Assembly (NCBI RefSeq): GCF_000710915.1
Contig: NZ_BAUA01000213.1
Span: forward strand, 1-33,087
Reading direction: 5' to 3'
DNA from: Nocardia brasiliensis IFM 10847
GTDB lineage: Bacteria; Actinomycetota; Actinomycetes; Mycobacteriales; Mycobacteriaceae
Length of the DNA stretch: 33,087 nt
In this document: positions 15,095-21,514 of the stretch, piece by piece
Layout of the letters: the number at the start of each line of letters is the position of its first letter
How positions within the stretch are numbered: the first letter of the stretch is position 1
Translations under genes and position numbers: made by a program
The notes under the pieces: model-generated
Database searches by the model: none
The model's input: the letters and a program-made list of their open reading frames with translations, nothing else
What the model was told of the DNA's origin: nothing

Positions 15095-15525
15095 ATGCCA
15101 ATGCCCACGCGTCGCGCACGGTCCACGCAGGTCGCCACCGGAGTGGCGGTGCTGACCGCGATGCTGGTGGCGGGCTGCGGCGGTGGCGATTCCGGCCCCG
15201 CCGCGACGAGCACGAAGCGGCCAGCGCCTCCGGTGACCACCACCACCCAGCCTGCGGGCGATACGAAACCGGCCGCCGTCACCATCGATGTGCGCGACAT
15301 GAAGTTCGCGCCCGGTGAGGTGACCGTCAAGGTCGGCGACACCGTCACCTGGCATTTCACCGACAAGGCCCCGCACACCGTGCAAGGCATCGGCGACAAG
15401 GCGATGGGCCTCAACAGCCCGATCATCGACAAAGGCGACTGGAGCTACACCTTCACCGCGCCGGGGACCTACCGCTATCTCTGCTCCCTGCCCCGGAAAT
15501 GCGCGGCGCCGTCACCGTGCAGTAA
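15095..15525 (+). pseudogene. cupredoxin-like lipoprotein gene with a one-base frameshift
   Basis: The protein starts MPMPTRRARST, has a hydrophobic core and a lipobox VAGC with Cys28, a linker rich in Thr/Pro, then a plastocyanin/azurin-type domain: VTIDVRDMKFAPGEVTVKVGDTVTW, the copper ligand His94 in DKAPHTVQG, and GTYRYLCSL with Cys130. The family then has H-P-E-M-R-G-A-V-T-V. Here the frame continues as PRKCAAPSPC and runs to a stop at 15665-15667. The expected residues EMRGAVTVQ and a TAA (15523-15525) are present in the next frame. Inserting a single A between 15491 and 15492 (CC to CAC) restores the whole motif and gives a 143-residue protein. As written, copper ligands His133 and about Met136 are lost. 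This may be a sequencing error or a real mutation. Confidence 0.85.
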
Positions 15526-15568
15526 GACACGCCCCAATAGCGCACACCCCAGCGCAGTAGGCGCAGTC

Positions 15569-15602
15569 CCGCTCGACGCCGGCTCTCGCCGGCGGCGAGC
15601 GG
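15569..15602. terminator. bidirectional terminator hairpin
   Basis: CCGCTCG (15569-15575) pairs with CGAGCGG (15596-15602) and GCCGGC (15578-15583) with GCCGGC (15588-15593) around a TCTC loop, with a two-by-two internal loop. It lies between the cupredoxin gene and the converging marR gene. No clear T tract. Confidence 0.65.
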
Positions 15603-15614
15603 AACATACGCGCG

Positions 15615-16106
15615 TCAGACCGGGCGGTAGGCGCGGGTGCGCGGACTACGAGCCGACGTCGTGTTGAGCGCCTCGACCGCAGCCACCAGCGGGGCCAGCT
15701 CCGGGTCCGCCGCCGCTTGGCCGAGTGCACTGGCGAGCGCGTCGTCGTGGGTCGGGCGCGCCCGGTCCAGCAGCGCGAGACCGGGCGGGGTGACGTCGGT
15801 GTAGATGCCGCGGCGATCGTCGGGGCACAGGTAGCGCTGGAGCAGGCCACGGTCTTCCAGGCGGGTGACCAGCCGGGTCGTCGCACTCTGACTCAGCACC
15901 ACCGCCTCCGCGACCTGGTTCATCCGTAGGTGACCGCCGGGACCGTCGTGCTGCCTGCTCAACACCACCAGCAGCGAGTACTCGCGGACGCTCAGGTCGT
16001 GGCCGGATTGCAGGGCGCGTTCGATGTGCGCCTCGATCCGATCGTGCAGCAGCGACAGTGCGTACCAGCCATCGGCCAAGCCGGTCAGGGCGGCATCCGC
16101 GGTCAT
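15615..16106 (-). CDS. MarR-family transcriptional regulator
   Basis: A 163-residue winged-helix repressor. The core is LRMNQVAEAVVLSQSATTRLVTRLEDRGLLQR (recognition helix SQSATTRLVTRL) followed by the wing CPDDRRGIYTDVTPPGLALL. ATG 16106 has GGAAGGA upstream; the longer open frame lacks one. It is transcribed away from the MFS exporter gene, sharing a 138-base spacer with three direct GCAAT half-sites. Known: MarR proteins commonly repress a divergent efflux gene and release DNA on binding a small phenolic or drug-like ligand. Inferred: this regulator controls itself and the neighbouring exporter. The ligand is unknown. Confidence 0.93.
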   Translation of the reverse strand: MTADAALTGLADGWYALSLLHDRIEAHIERALQSGHDLSVREYSLLVVLSRQHDGPGGHLRMNQVAEAVVLSQSATTRLVTRLEDRGLLQRYLCPDDRRGIYTDVTPPGLALLDRARPTHDDALASALGQAAADPELAPLVAAVEALNTTSARSPRTRAYRPV

Positions 16107-16150
16107 GATCGTCCTTCCGCGTAGGGAGTGTCCTTCCAGGATAGATGACG

Positions 16151-16194
16151 TTCGCAATAGCCCGCGCTTGCAATTATCACGCGTTTGCAATTAT
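16151..16194. promoter_or_regulatory. candidate MarR operator: three GCAAT direct half-sites
   Basis: GCAAT cores at 16154, 16170 and 16187, spaced 16 and 17 bases. The last two are in identical TTGCAATTAT boxes (16168-16177 and 16185-16194). The first box contains a possible marR -10 (GATAAT on the minus strand, plus 16173-16178); the second ends two bases before the exporter -35. Binding here could close both promoters. Confidence 0.6.
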
Positions 16195-16196
16195 TG

Positions 16197-16225
16197 TTGA
16201 CGCCCGTAAGGCTCAAGCGCAATAT
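16197..16225 (+). promoter_or_regulatory. candidate promoter of the MFS exporter
   Basis: TTGACG (16197-16202), a 17-base spacer, CAATAT (16220-16225). It lies just downstream of the repeated boxes and about 20 bases before the start codon, leaving a very short leader that includes the GGAGG site. Confidence 0.6.
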
Positions 16226-16244
16226 CACGTGGAGGCTCTCGCCC

Positions 16245-17426
16245 ATGCCGCTCGCACTCCTCGCCCTGACCCTCGGGGCCTTCGGAATCGGCACCACCGA
16301 ATTCGTGGTCGTCGGACTGCTGCCCGACATCGCGGACACCTACGCGGTGTCCATCCCCACCGCGGGCCTGCTGGTCACCGGATACGCGCTCGGCGTGGTG
16401 GCCGGCGCGCCGCTGATGACCGGGCTCGGCACCCGCGTCTCACGCAAACGCATGCTCCTCGGCATGCTCGTGCTTCTGGTCGCGGGCAACGTATTGTCCG
16501 CCGTCGCACCGACTTTCGGGCTGATGCTGACCGGCCGGATCGTCGCTTCGCTGGCGCACGGCGCGTTCTTCGGCATCGGCGCGGTGGTCGCGGGCAGCGT
16601 GGTCCGCCCCGACAAGCGCGCGGGCGCCATCGCGATCATGTTCACCGGCCTCACCGTCGCCACCATGGTCGGCGTGCCCTTCGGCACCCTGCTCGGCCAG
16701 CAGTTCGGCTGGCGGCTCACCTTCCTGATCGTCGCGCTGGTCGGACTCGTCGGGCTGCTCGGCGTCGCTTTGCTGGTGCCCGAGCAGCCCGCACCGCAGG
16801 ACGCCCGGCTGCGCACCGAGCTCGCCGTGTTCCGCAATCCGCAGGTGCTGCTCGCGATGGCCATGACGGTGCTCGGGTTCGGCGGGGTGTTCGCGGCGAT
16901 CACCTACCTCGCCCCGATGATGACCGAGGTCACCGGTTTCGCGGACAGCTCGGTCACCTGGCTGCTCGTCCTGTTCGGCCTCGGCTTCTGCGCGGGCAAC
17001 CTGATCGGTGGCAAATTCGCCGACCGGCACCTGATGCCGATGCTCTACCTCACGCTGAGCGGACTCGCTGTGGTGCTCGCGCTGTTCACCCTCACCGCGC
17101 ACAACAAGGTCACGGCCGCGATCACGATCGTGCTGATCGGCGCGCTCGGCTTCGCCACCGTGCCGCCGCTGCAGAAGCGCGTCCTCGACCAGGCTTCGGG
17201 CGCACCGACTTTGGCGTCGGCGGTCAACATCGGCGCGTTCAACCTCGGCAATGCCGTGGCAGCGTGGCTCGGCGGCCTGGTCATCGCCGCGGGCTTCGGC
17301 TACACCGCGCCGAACTGGGTCGGGGTCGCGCTGGTGGTCACCGCGCTCGGCCTGGCCGTCTGGTCGGGCGCGCTCGAACGCCGGGCTGCTGGCGAACCGG
17401 CCCCCGCGCTGGTGCCGGCGAACTGA
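16245..17426 (+). CDS. MFS transporter, drug:H+ antiporter-1 type (AraJ/YdhP-like)
   Basis: A 393-residue integral membrane protein with about twelve hydrophobic helices. It starts PLALLALTLGAFGIGTTEFVVVGLLPDIA, the N terminus typical of AraJ, YdhP and related DHA1 exporters. The loop 2-3 motif is TRVSRKRMLLG and motif C-like glycines occur in helix 5. ATG 16245 has GGAGG at 16231-16235; the track frame upstream begins with TTG and is not needed. Known: members export sugars, nucleosides or drugs by proton antiport. The divergent MarR gene suggests inducible efflux of a toxic or signalling compound. The substrate cannot be told from sequence. Confidence 0.93.
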   Translation: MPLALLALTLGAFGIGTTEFVVVGLLPDIADTYAVSIPTAGLLVTGYALGVVAGAPLMTGLGTRVSRKRMLLGMLVLLVAGNVLSAVAPTFGLMLTGRIVASLAHGAFFGIGAVVAGSVVRPDKRAGAIAIMFTGLTVATMVGVPFGTLLGQQFGWRLTFLIVALVGLVGLLGVALLVPEQPAPQDARLRTELAVFRNPQVLLAMAMTVLGFGGVFAAITYLAPMMTEVTGFADSSVTWLLVLFGLGFCAGNLIGGKFADRHLMPMLYLTLSGLAVVLALFTLTAHNKVTAAITIVLIGALGFATVPPLQKRVLDQASGAPTLASAVNIGAFNLGNAVAAWLGGLVIAAGFGYTAPNWVGVALVVTALGLAVWSGALERRAAGEPAPALVPAN

Positions 17427-17436
17427 GTCCGATCAG

Positions 17437-17467
17437 ATCCGGCGGCGACCTGTGGTCGCCGCCGGAT
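17437..17467. terminator. terminator between MFS and glmS
   Basis: Fourteen perfect pairs: 17437-17450 (ATCCGGCGGCGACC) with 17454-17467, around a TGT loop, eleven bases after the MFS stop. It could serve the converging glmS transcript as well, though it is 208 bases past the glmS stop. Confidence 0.8.
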
Positions 17468-17586
17468 TTGCGTCGAGCCTGGCGAAAGTTGTTGCTGCCA
17501 GCGACCCACATGGTGCGGCGGTCATCGACGAGGATCCGCTCATGGCCTGCCGCCCGTTTCGGAGCGCAGTCGGTTCTCCGGCTTCA
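17467..17586 (-). pseudogene. possible remnant of a phospholipase D-type HKD motif
   Basis: On the minus strand a 42-codon stretch after a stop reads through GHERILVDDRRTMWVAGSNNF. H-x-R-x4-D followed by a G-S-x-N-like GSNN resembles the second HKD motif of secreted phospholipase D-like proteins (H-x-K-x4-D ... TGSHN), with Lys changed to Arg. There is a stop upstream and no start or remaining domain, so at most it is a gene relic. It is short and could be chance. Confidence 0.2.
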
Positions 17587-17675
17587 GCGAGGCCGCGCGG
17601 CGTTCATTGGTCACCGGCGGCCGGGCGTACGCGGCGGTGCTGGGTCGCCATGACCAATGGCGCAGCGCTGCCCGA

Positions 17676-19559
17676 CTACTCGACCGTGACGGACTTGGCC
17701 AGGTTGCGCGGCTTGTCCACGTCATAGCCGCGGGCCTGCGCCACCTCGGCCGCGAAGATCTGCAACGGGACCGTCGACAGCAACGGCTGGAACAGCGTCG
17801 GCGCGGACGGGATCTCGATCAGGTCATCGGCGAACGGCCGCACCGTGTCGTCGCCCTCCTCCGCGATCACGATGGTGCGCGCGCCACGCGCCTGGATCTC
17901 CCTGATATTGCTGAGCAGCTTGGAATGCAGCACCGCGCGGCCCTTCGGCGACGGCATCACCACGATCACCGGCAGGCCGTCCTCGATCAGCGCGATCGGA
18001 CCGTGCTTGAGCTCACCGGCCGCGAAGCCTTCGGCGTGCATGTACGCCAGTTCCTTGAGCTTCAGCGCACCCTCCAGCGCCACCGGGTAACCGACGTGGC
18101 GGCCCAGGAAGAGCACCGTCTGGACATGAGCGAGCTCCCGCGCGATGGCCCGCACCTGCGGACCGGTCGCCAGTACCCGCTCGACCAGCTTCGGCATCGC
18201 TTCCAGTTCGGCGAACTCGCGAGCCACCTCGTCCGGGTACTTGGTGCCCCGCGCCTGCGCCAGCGCCAAGCCGACCAGATAGTTCGCGGTGACCTGCGCC
18301 AGGAACGCCTTCGTCGACGCGACGCCGATTTCCGGACCGGTCCTGGTGTACAGCACGGCGTCCGACTCGCGCGGGATCTGTGCGCCGTTGGTGTTGCAGA
18401 TCGCCAGCACCCTGGCCTTCTGCTCCTTGGCGTGCCGCACCGCCTCGAGCGTGTCGGCGGTCTCGCCCGACTGCGAGATCGCCACCACCAGCGTGGAACG
18501 ATCCAACACCGGGTCCCGGTAACGGAATTCGCTGGCCAGCTCCACCTCGACGGGCAACCTGGTCCAGTGCTCGATCGCGTACTTGGCGAGCAAGCCCGCG
18601 TGGTACGAACTGCCACAGGCGACGACGAACACCTTGTCGAAGTCGCGCAGTTCCTGATCGGCCAGGCGCTGCTCGTCCAGCACGATCCGGCCCGCACCGT
18701 CCTGATCCTGGCTGAAATGCCCGATCAGCGTGTCCGCGACACCCGCGGGCTGCTCCTCGATCTCCTTGAGCATGAAGTAGTCGTGGCCACCCTTTTCAGC
18801 GGCGGCCAGATCCCAGTCGATCGTGAACGGGCGGGTCCGCGCGACCGCGTCGGTCCCCGCGAAATCGGTGACCGTGTAGGTGTCCGCGGTGATCACCACC
18901 GCCTGGTCCTGCCCGAGTTCGACCGCCTCGCGGGTGTGCTCGATGAACGCCGTGACGTCGGAGGCGATGAACATTTCGCCCTTGCCGACACCGACCACCA
19001 GCGGGGTCGAGCGGCGCGCCGCGACGATCATCTCCGGATGGTCCGCGTGCGTGAAGACCAGCGTGAACGCGCCCTCCAACCGGCGCAGCACCGCGAGCGC
19101 GCTCGCCGCGAAATCGCCCGCCGTCGGGCCCGCGGCGTAAGCCTGCGCGATCAGGTGCACCGCGACCTCGGTGTCGGTGTCGCTGCGCAGTTCGACCCCG
19201 GCGTCCTCCAGTTCGCGGCGCAGCGGGGCGAAGTTCTCGATGATGCCGTTGTGCACCACGGCGACCTTGCCGCTGTGGTCGCGATGCGGGTGCGCGTTAC
19301 GGTCGGTCGGCGCGCCGTGGGTAGCCCAGCGGGTGTGCCCCATGCCGGTGGTGCCCGCGAACCGCGCCACCCCGACCTCGGCCAGTTCGGCCTCCAGGTT
19401 GGCCAGCTTGCCCGCCTTGCGTTCCACCGCCAACGCGCCGGTGCCGTCGACGATCGCCACGCCCGCGGAGTCGTAGCCGCGATATTCCATGCGGCGCAAC
19501 GCGTCAACGACAACGCCGAGCGCGTCCCGGTATCCGACGTACCCCACGATTCCGCACAT
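17676..19559 (-). CDS. glmS: glutamine-fructose-6-phosphate aminotransferase (isomerizing)
   Basis: A 627-residue GlmS making glucosamine-6-phosphate from fructose-6-phosphate and glutamine, the first step to UDP-GlcNAc for peptidoglycan. After Met removal Cys2 (CGIVGYVGYRDA) is the nucleophile of the glutaminase domain, with MGHTRWATHGAPT and VHNGIIENF. Two SIS sugar-isomerase domains follow (about 290-430 and 460-610), including ACGSSYHAG, AISQSGETADTLEA, and the C-terminal KPRNLAKSVTVE. The start ATG 19559 has a weak GGTGAG site. Only 36 bases separate it from the divergent hydrolase start; those bases hold a palindrome. GlmM, which uses its product, lies about 7 kb away. Confidence 0.97.
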   Translation of the reverse strand: MCGIVGYVGYRDALGVVVDALRRMEYRGYDSAGVAIVDGTGALAVERKAGKLANLEAELAEVGVARFAGTTGMGHTRWATHGAPTDRNAHPHRDHSGKVAVVHNGIIENFAPLRRELEDAGVELRSDTDTEVAVHLIAQAYAAGPTAGDFAASALAVLRRLEGAFTLVFTHADHPEMIVAARRSTPLVVGVGKGEMFIASDVTAFIEHTREAVELGQDQAVVITADTYTVTDFAGTDAVARTRPFTIDWDLAAAEKGGHDYFMLKEIEEQPAGVADTLIGHFSQDQDGAGRIVLDEQRLADQELRDFDKVFVVACGSSYHAGLLAKYAIEHWTRLPVEVELASEFRYRDPVLDRSTLVVAISQSGETADTLEAVRHAKEQKARVLAICNTNGAQIPRESDAVLYTRTGPEIGVASTKAFLAQVTANYLVGLALAQARGTKYPDEVAREFAELEAMPKLVERVLATGPQVRAIARELAHVQTVLFLGRHVGYPVALEGALKLKELAYMHAEGFAAGELKHGPIALIEDGLPVIVVMPSPKGRAVLHSKLLSNIREIQARGARTIVIAEEGDDTVRPFADDLIEIPSAPTLFQPLLSTVPLQIFAAEVAQARGYDVDKPRNLAKSVTVE

Positions 19560-19574
19560 GGCTCACCAGAGTAC

Positions 19575-19585
19575 TTATCGGATAA
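19575..19585. promoter_or_regulatory. palindrome in the glmS/hydrolase divergent spacer
   Basis: TTATC-G-GATAA, a perfect 11-base inverted repeat, in the 36-base gap between two divergent start codons. It overlaps the candidate -10 at 19583. It could be an operator acting on both genes; no regulator is known. Confidence 0.4.
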
Positions 19586-19588
19586 CGT
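19583..19588 (+). promoter_or_regulatory. candidate -10 for a leaderless hydrolase transcript
   Basis: TAACGT fits the actinobacterial TANNNT -10. Its end lies seven bases before GTG 19596, so transcription would begin at or within a base of the start codon. No ribosome-binding site is visible. Leaderless messages are common in Mycobacteriales. Confidence 0.45.
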
Positions 19589-19595
19589 TCTCGTC

Positions 19596-20453
19596 GTGTC
19601 GGCGTCTGTGAAATCGCTCCTGAGCACCTTGACCAGCCGCGGCCCCCATCGGGTGCTGCGCGGCAACCTGGCCATCGCCGGGCAGCCGGGGGTGGTGTTC
19701 ACGCCGGAATCCGGACTCAACCTACCCGCGGTGGCGTTCGGTCACGGCTGGTTGACCGGCGTAGCGCACTACCGGACTCTGCTCGAACACCTGGCCTCCT
19801 GGGGCATCGTGGCCGCCGCCCCGGACACCGAGCGCGGGCCGATCCCCTCGCACCTCGGCCTGGCCACCGACCTGCTGACCACCCTGGACATCTGCACCGG
19901 CGTGCGGCTCGGGGACGGCTCGATCAGCGTGCATCCCGAACGCCTCGCCCTGGTCGGCCACGGCATGGGCGCGGGCGCGGCCGTCATCGCGGCGAACCAG
20001 CGGCAGGTCGCCGCCGTCGCCGCGCTGTTCCCCGCGCCGACCGCCCCGGCCGCCGAGAAGCTCGGCGCCGACATCGACACGCCCGCCCTCATCCTGGCCG
20101 GGGCCACCGATATCGCCTCGGTCAGTTCCAACGCGCTCCCCCTGGCCGCCACCTGGGGCGGACCCATGGTGTTGCGCGCCATCGACGGTGCCTCCCACAA
20201 CGGCATCGTCGAAGGTCGCCGAGTCCTGGCCGCCGTCGGCGCGGGCAAACACGAATCGAAGACCGCCCGCACCACCCGCGCCCTCCTCGCCGGCTACCTG
20301 CTCGCCAAACTGGCCGGGGACAAGACCTACCGCGTCTTCGCCGACCCCGCCGCCGACATCCCCCACACCGCCGTAATCGACCCCAACGCCAAAGAAGAAG
20401 CCCCCGCCCCCAAACTCAAGGTCGGCCAACTAGCCTCCCTGCTCCGCCGCTGA
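19596..20453 (+). CDS. alpha/beta hydrolase-fold protein lacking the nucleophilic serine
   Basis: A 285-residue protein of the dienelactone hydrolase/chlorophyllase-like group. Landmarks: LPAVAFGHGWLTGVAHY (44-60, oxyanion loop), LASWGIVAAAPDTER (67-80), the nucleophile elbow at 121-125, DTPALILAGATD with Asp172, and DGASHNGI with His201. The elbow reads G-H-G-M-G: residue 123 is Gly (GGC at 19962-19964) where the family has Ser. Asp and His are kept. Thus normal serine hydrolysis is not expected; a binding or chaperone-like role, or a different chemistry, is possible. GTG 19596 is chosen; GTG 19608 is an alternative. A long frame extends upstream but is the antisense of glmS. Confidence 0.88.
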   Translation: MSASVKSLLSTLTSRGPHRVLRGNLAIAGQPGVVFTPESGLNLPAVAFGHGWLTGVAHYRTLLEHLASWGIVAAAPDTERGPIPSHLGLATDLLTTLDICTGVRLGDGSISVHPERLALVGHGMGAGAAVIAANQRQVAAVAALFPAPTAPAAEKLGADIDTPALILAGATDIASVSSNALPLAATWGGPMVLRAIDGASHNGIVEGRRVLAAVGAGKHESKTARTTRALLAGYLLAKLAGDKTYRVFADPAADIPHTAVIDPNAKEEAPAPKLKVGQLASLLRR

Positions 20454-20578
20454 CCCACCCTCCGCCGCCAGCGCCCCTCAGAGGCCGGACCAAACAGCGG
20501 CAAGCTGCCGTCGCCGAGACGCCGGACCCAAGCAGCAAGGCGCCTACGCGGGCGCGTCGGCGTTGGCCGACGCACGCC

Positions 20579-20650
20579 CACAGACCTTCTCGACACCTCA
20601 CACACCAACTCGCCGCGCGACACACCGGCACTCCGTCGCCAACCTCTGTG
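20579..20650 (+). repeat. 72-bp repeat core, copy 1
   Basis: Begins CACAGACCTTCTCGAC and ends AACCTCTGTG. Differs from copy 2 at about 6 of 72 positions. The two ends are imperfect inverted repeats (12 of 16 pair), so a transcript could fold as a hairpin with a ~40-base loop. Confidence 0.9.
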
Positions 20651-20787
20651 AACACCAGCCAACACCGCCATCAACCCGGCGCTGACCCGCGCACAGCAAC
20701 CGGCTCGACACGCCGCGACAGGGCAGGGGACATCGGCGAGACGCCAGACCCAACAGCAGTGTGGCATCGGCCGACCGGCTGCATGGT

Positions 20788-20859
20788 CACAGACCTTCTC
20801 GACACCTCACACACCAACACGCCGCACGACACACCGCCGCGCCGTCGACAACCTCTGTG
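20788..20859 (+). repeat. 72-bp repeat core, copy 2
   Basis: Starts exactly 209 bases after copy 1. The ends CACAGACCTTCTCGAC and GTCGACAACCTCTGTG pair at 13 of 16 positions; all three mismatches are C opposite C. Confidence 0.9.
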
Positions 20860-20996
20860 ACGACCGGCCATCAACCGAGCGCCGACCCGTACACGGCAAC
20901 AGCCTGACGCGCCGCGGCCGGCTGGTGATCATCGGCGCGCTCCCCCGGCCGAAGGCGACAGCGACAGCGCCCACGTCAGCCCGAACACTGCACGCC

Positions 20997-21068
20997 CACA
21001 GACCTTCTCGACACCGCACACTTCGACCCGCCGCGAGACACACAGGCGGTCCGTCGACAACCTCTGTG
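20997..21068 (+). repeat. 72-bp repeat core, copy 3
   Basis: Starts exactly 209 bases after copy 2. Same 19-base beginning as copies 1 and 2 and the same terminal inverted repeat as copy 2; the middle is more diverged. The ~55 bases after it (CCAACACCGCCATCAACC...) match those after copy 1 closely. Confidence 0.9.
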
Positions 21069-21174
21069 CGGATGCGCCAACACCGCCATCAACCGGGCGC
21101 CGACCCGCGCACGGCAATCGGACCGACACGCTCCGGGGCCCGACACGCCCGGGCGGGGCGGGGGGTTGGGCGGC

Positions 21175-21483
21175 TCAGATCAGCCAGGTCTTTCGCTGGT
21201 AGAAGGCCGCTTCCTCGTCTTCCGCGTCTACGGGGGCGACGTCGCGGTTGGCGCGCCGGGCGGCGATGGAGCGGGCTACTGCTTCCCGTTGCTCGCGCGC
21301 CTCTTCTTCCTGCCGGGCCCGTTCTTCCTCGGCTTGGGCTTCGGCTTCTTGGATCGCGGCTAGCAGTTCCGGGCCACCCCGGTCGCTGAGGCGTTGCTTC
21401 ATCTCGTCGTATTCATCCTGCAGGCGGAGCACCGCGCGCCGATTCTCCTCGACGATGCATTCGATCTCGTAGGCATGGTTCAC
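21175..21483 (-). CDS. hypothetical coiled-coil protein in the type VII substrate cluster
   Basis: A 102-residue, highly charged protein. The middle, AIQEAEAQAEEERARQEEEAREQREAVARSIAARR, is a likely coiled coil; the N terminus is NHAYEIECIVEENRR and the C terminus ends AAFYQRKTWLI. There is no signal peptide or membrane span. The start is GTG 21483 with only a weak GGTCGGTGG upstream. It follows the WXG/GTP-repeat gene by 31 bases on the same strand and is probably its last operon partner. I do not recognise a family; a small cytoplasmic partner or chaperone for the secreted neighbours is only a suggestion. Confidence 0.75.
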   Translation of the reverse strand: MNHAYEIECIVEENRRAVLRLQDEYDEMKQRLSDRGGPELLAAIQEAEAQAEEERARQEEEAREQREAVARSIAARRANRDVAPVDAEDEEAAFYQRKTWLI

Positions 21484-21514
21484 CGCGCCACCGACCTGTC
21501 ACTGCTGAGCCGGC

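Larger units (their letters stand above)
20454..21174. other. gene-free region holding a 209-bp tandem repeat array
   Basis: About 720 bases without a credible gene. Frames on both strands are short, Arg/Cys- or Thr-rich and do not continue through the repeats. The region is filled by about 2.7 units of 209 bp, each with a conserved 72-bp core. Unlike the flanking genes it is rich in CAC/ACA runs on the plus strand. Confidence 0.8.

Noticed and set aside
17607..19595. 948-codon frame fused to the hydrolase
   Set aside because: The first 663 codons are antisense to glmS and lack motifs. Only the part from 19596 is a real gene.
20579..21068. CRISPR-like array
   Set aside because: Only three copies, core of 72 bp, and the 137-base spacers are related to each other, so not a CRISPR.
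20327..21129. Several short frames over the 209-bp repeats
   Set aside because: The repeat period is not a multiple of three, so copies lie in different frames; the peptides show no family motif or ribosome-binding site.
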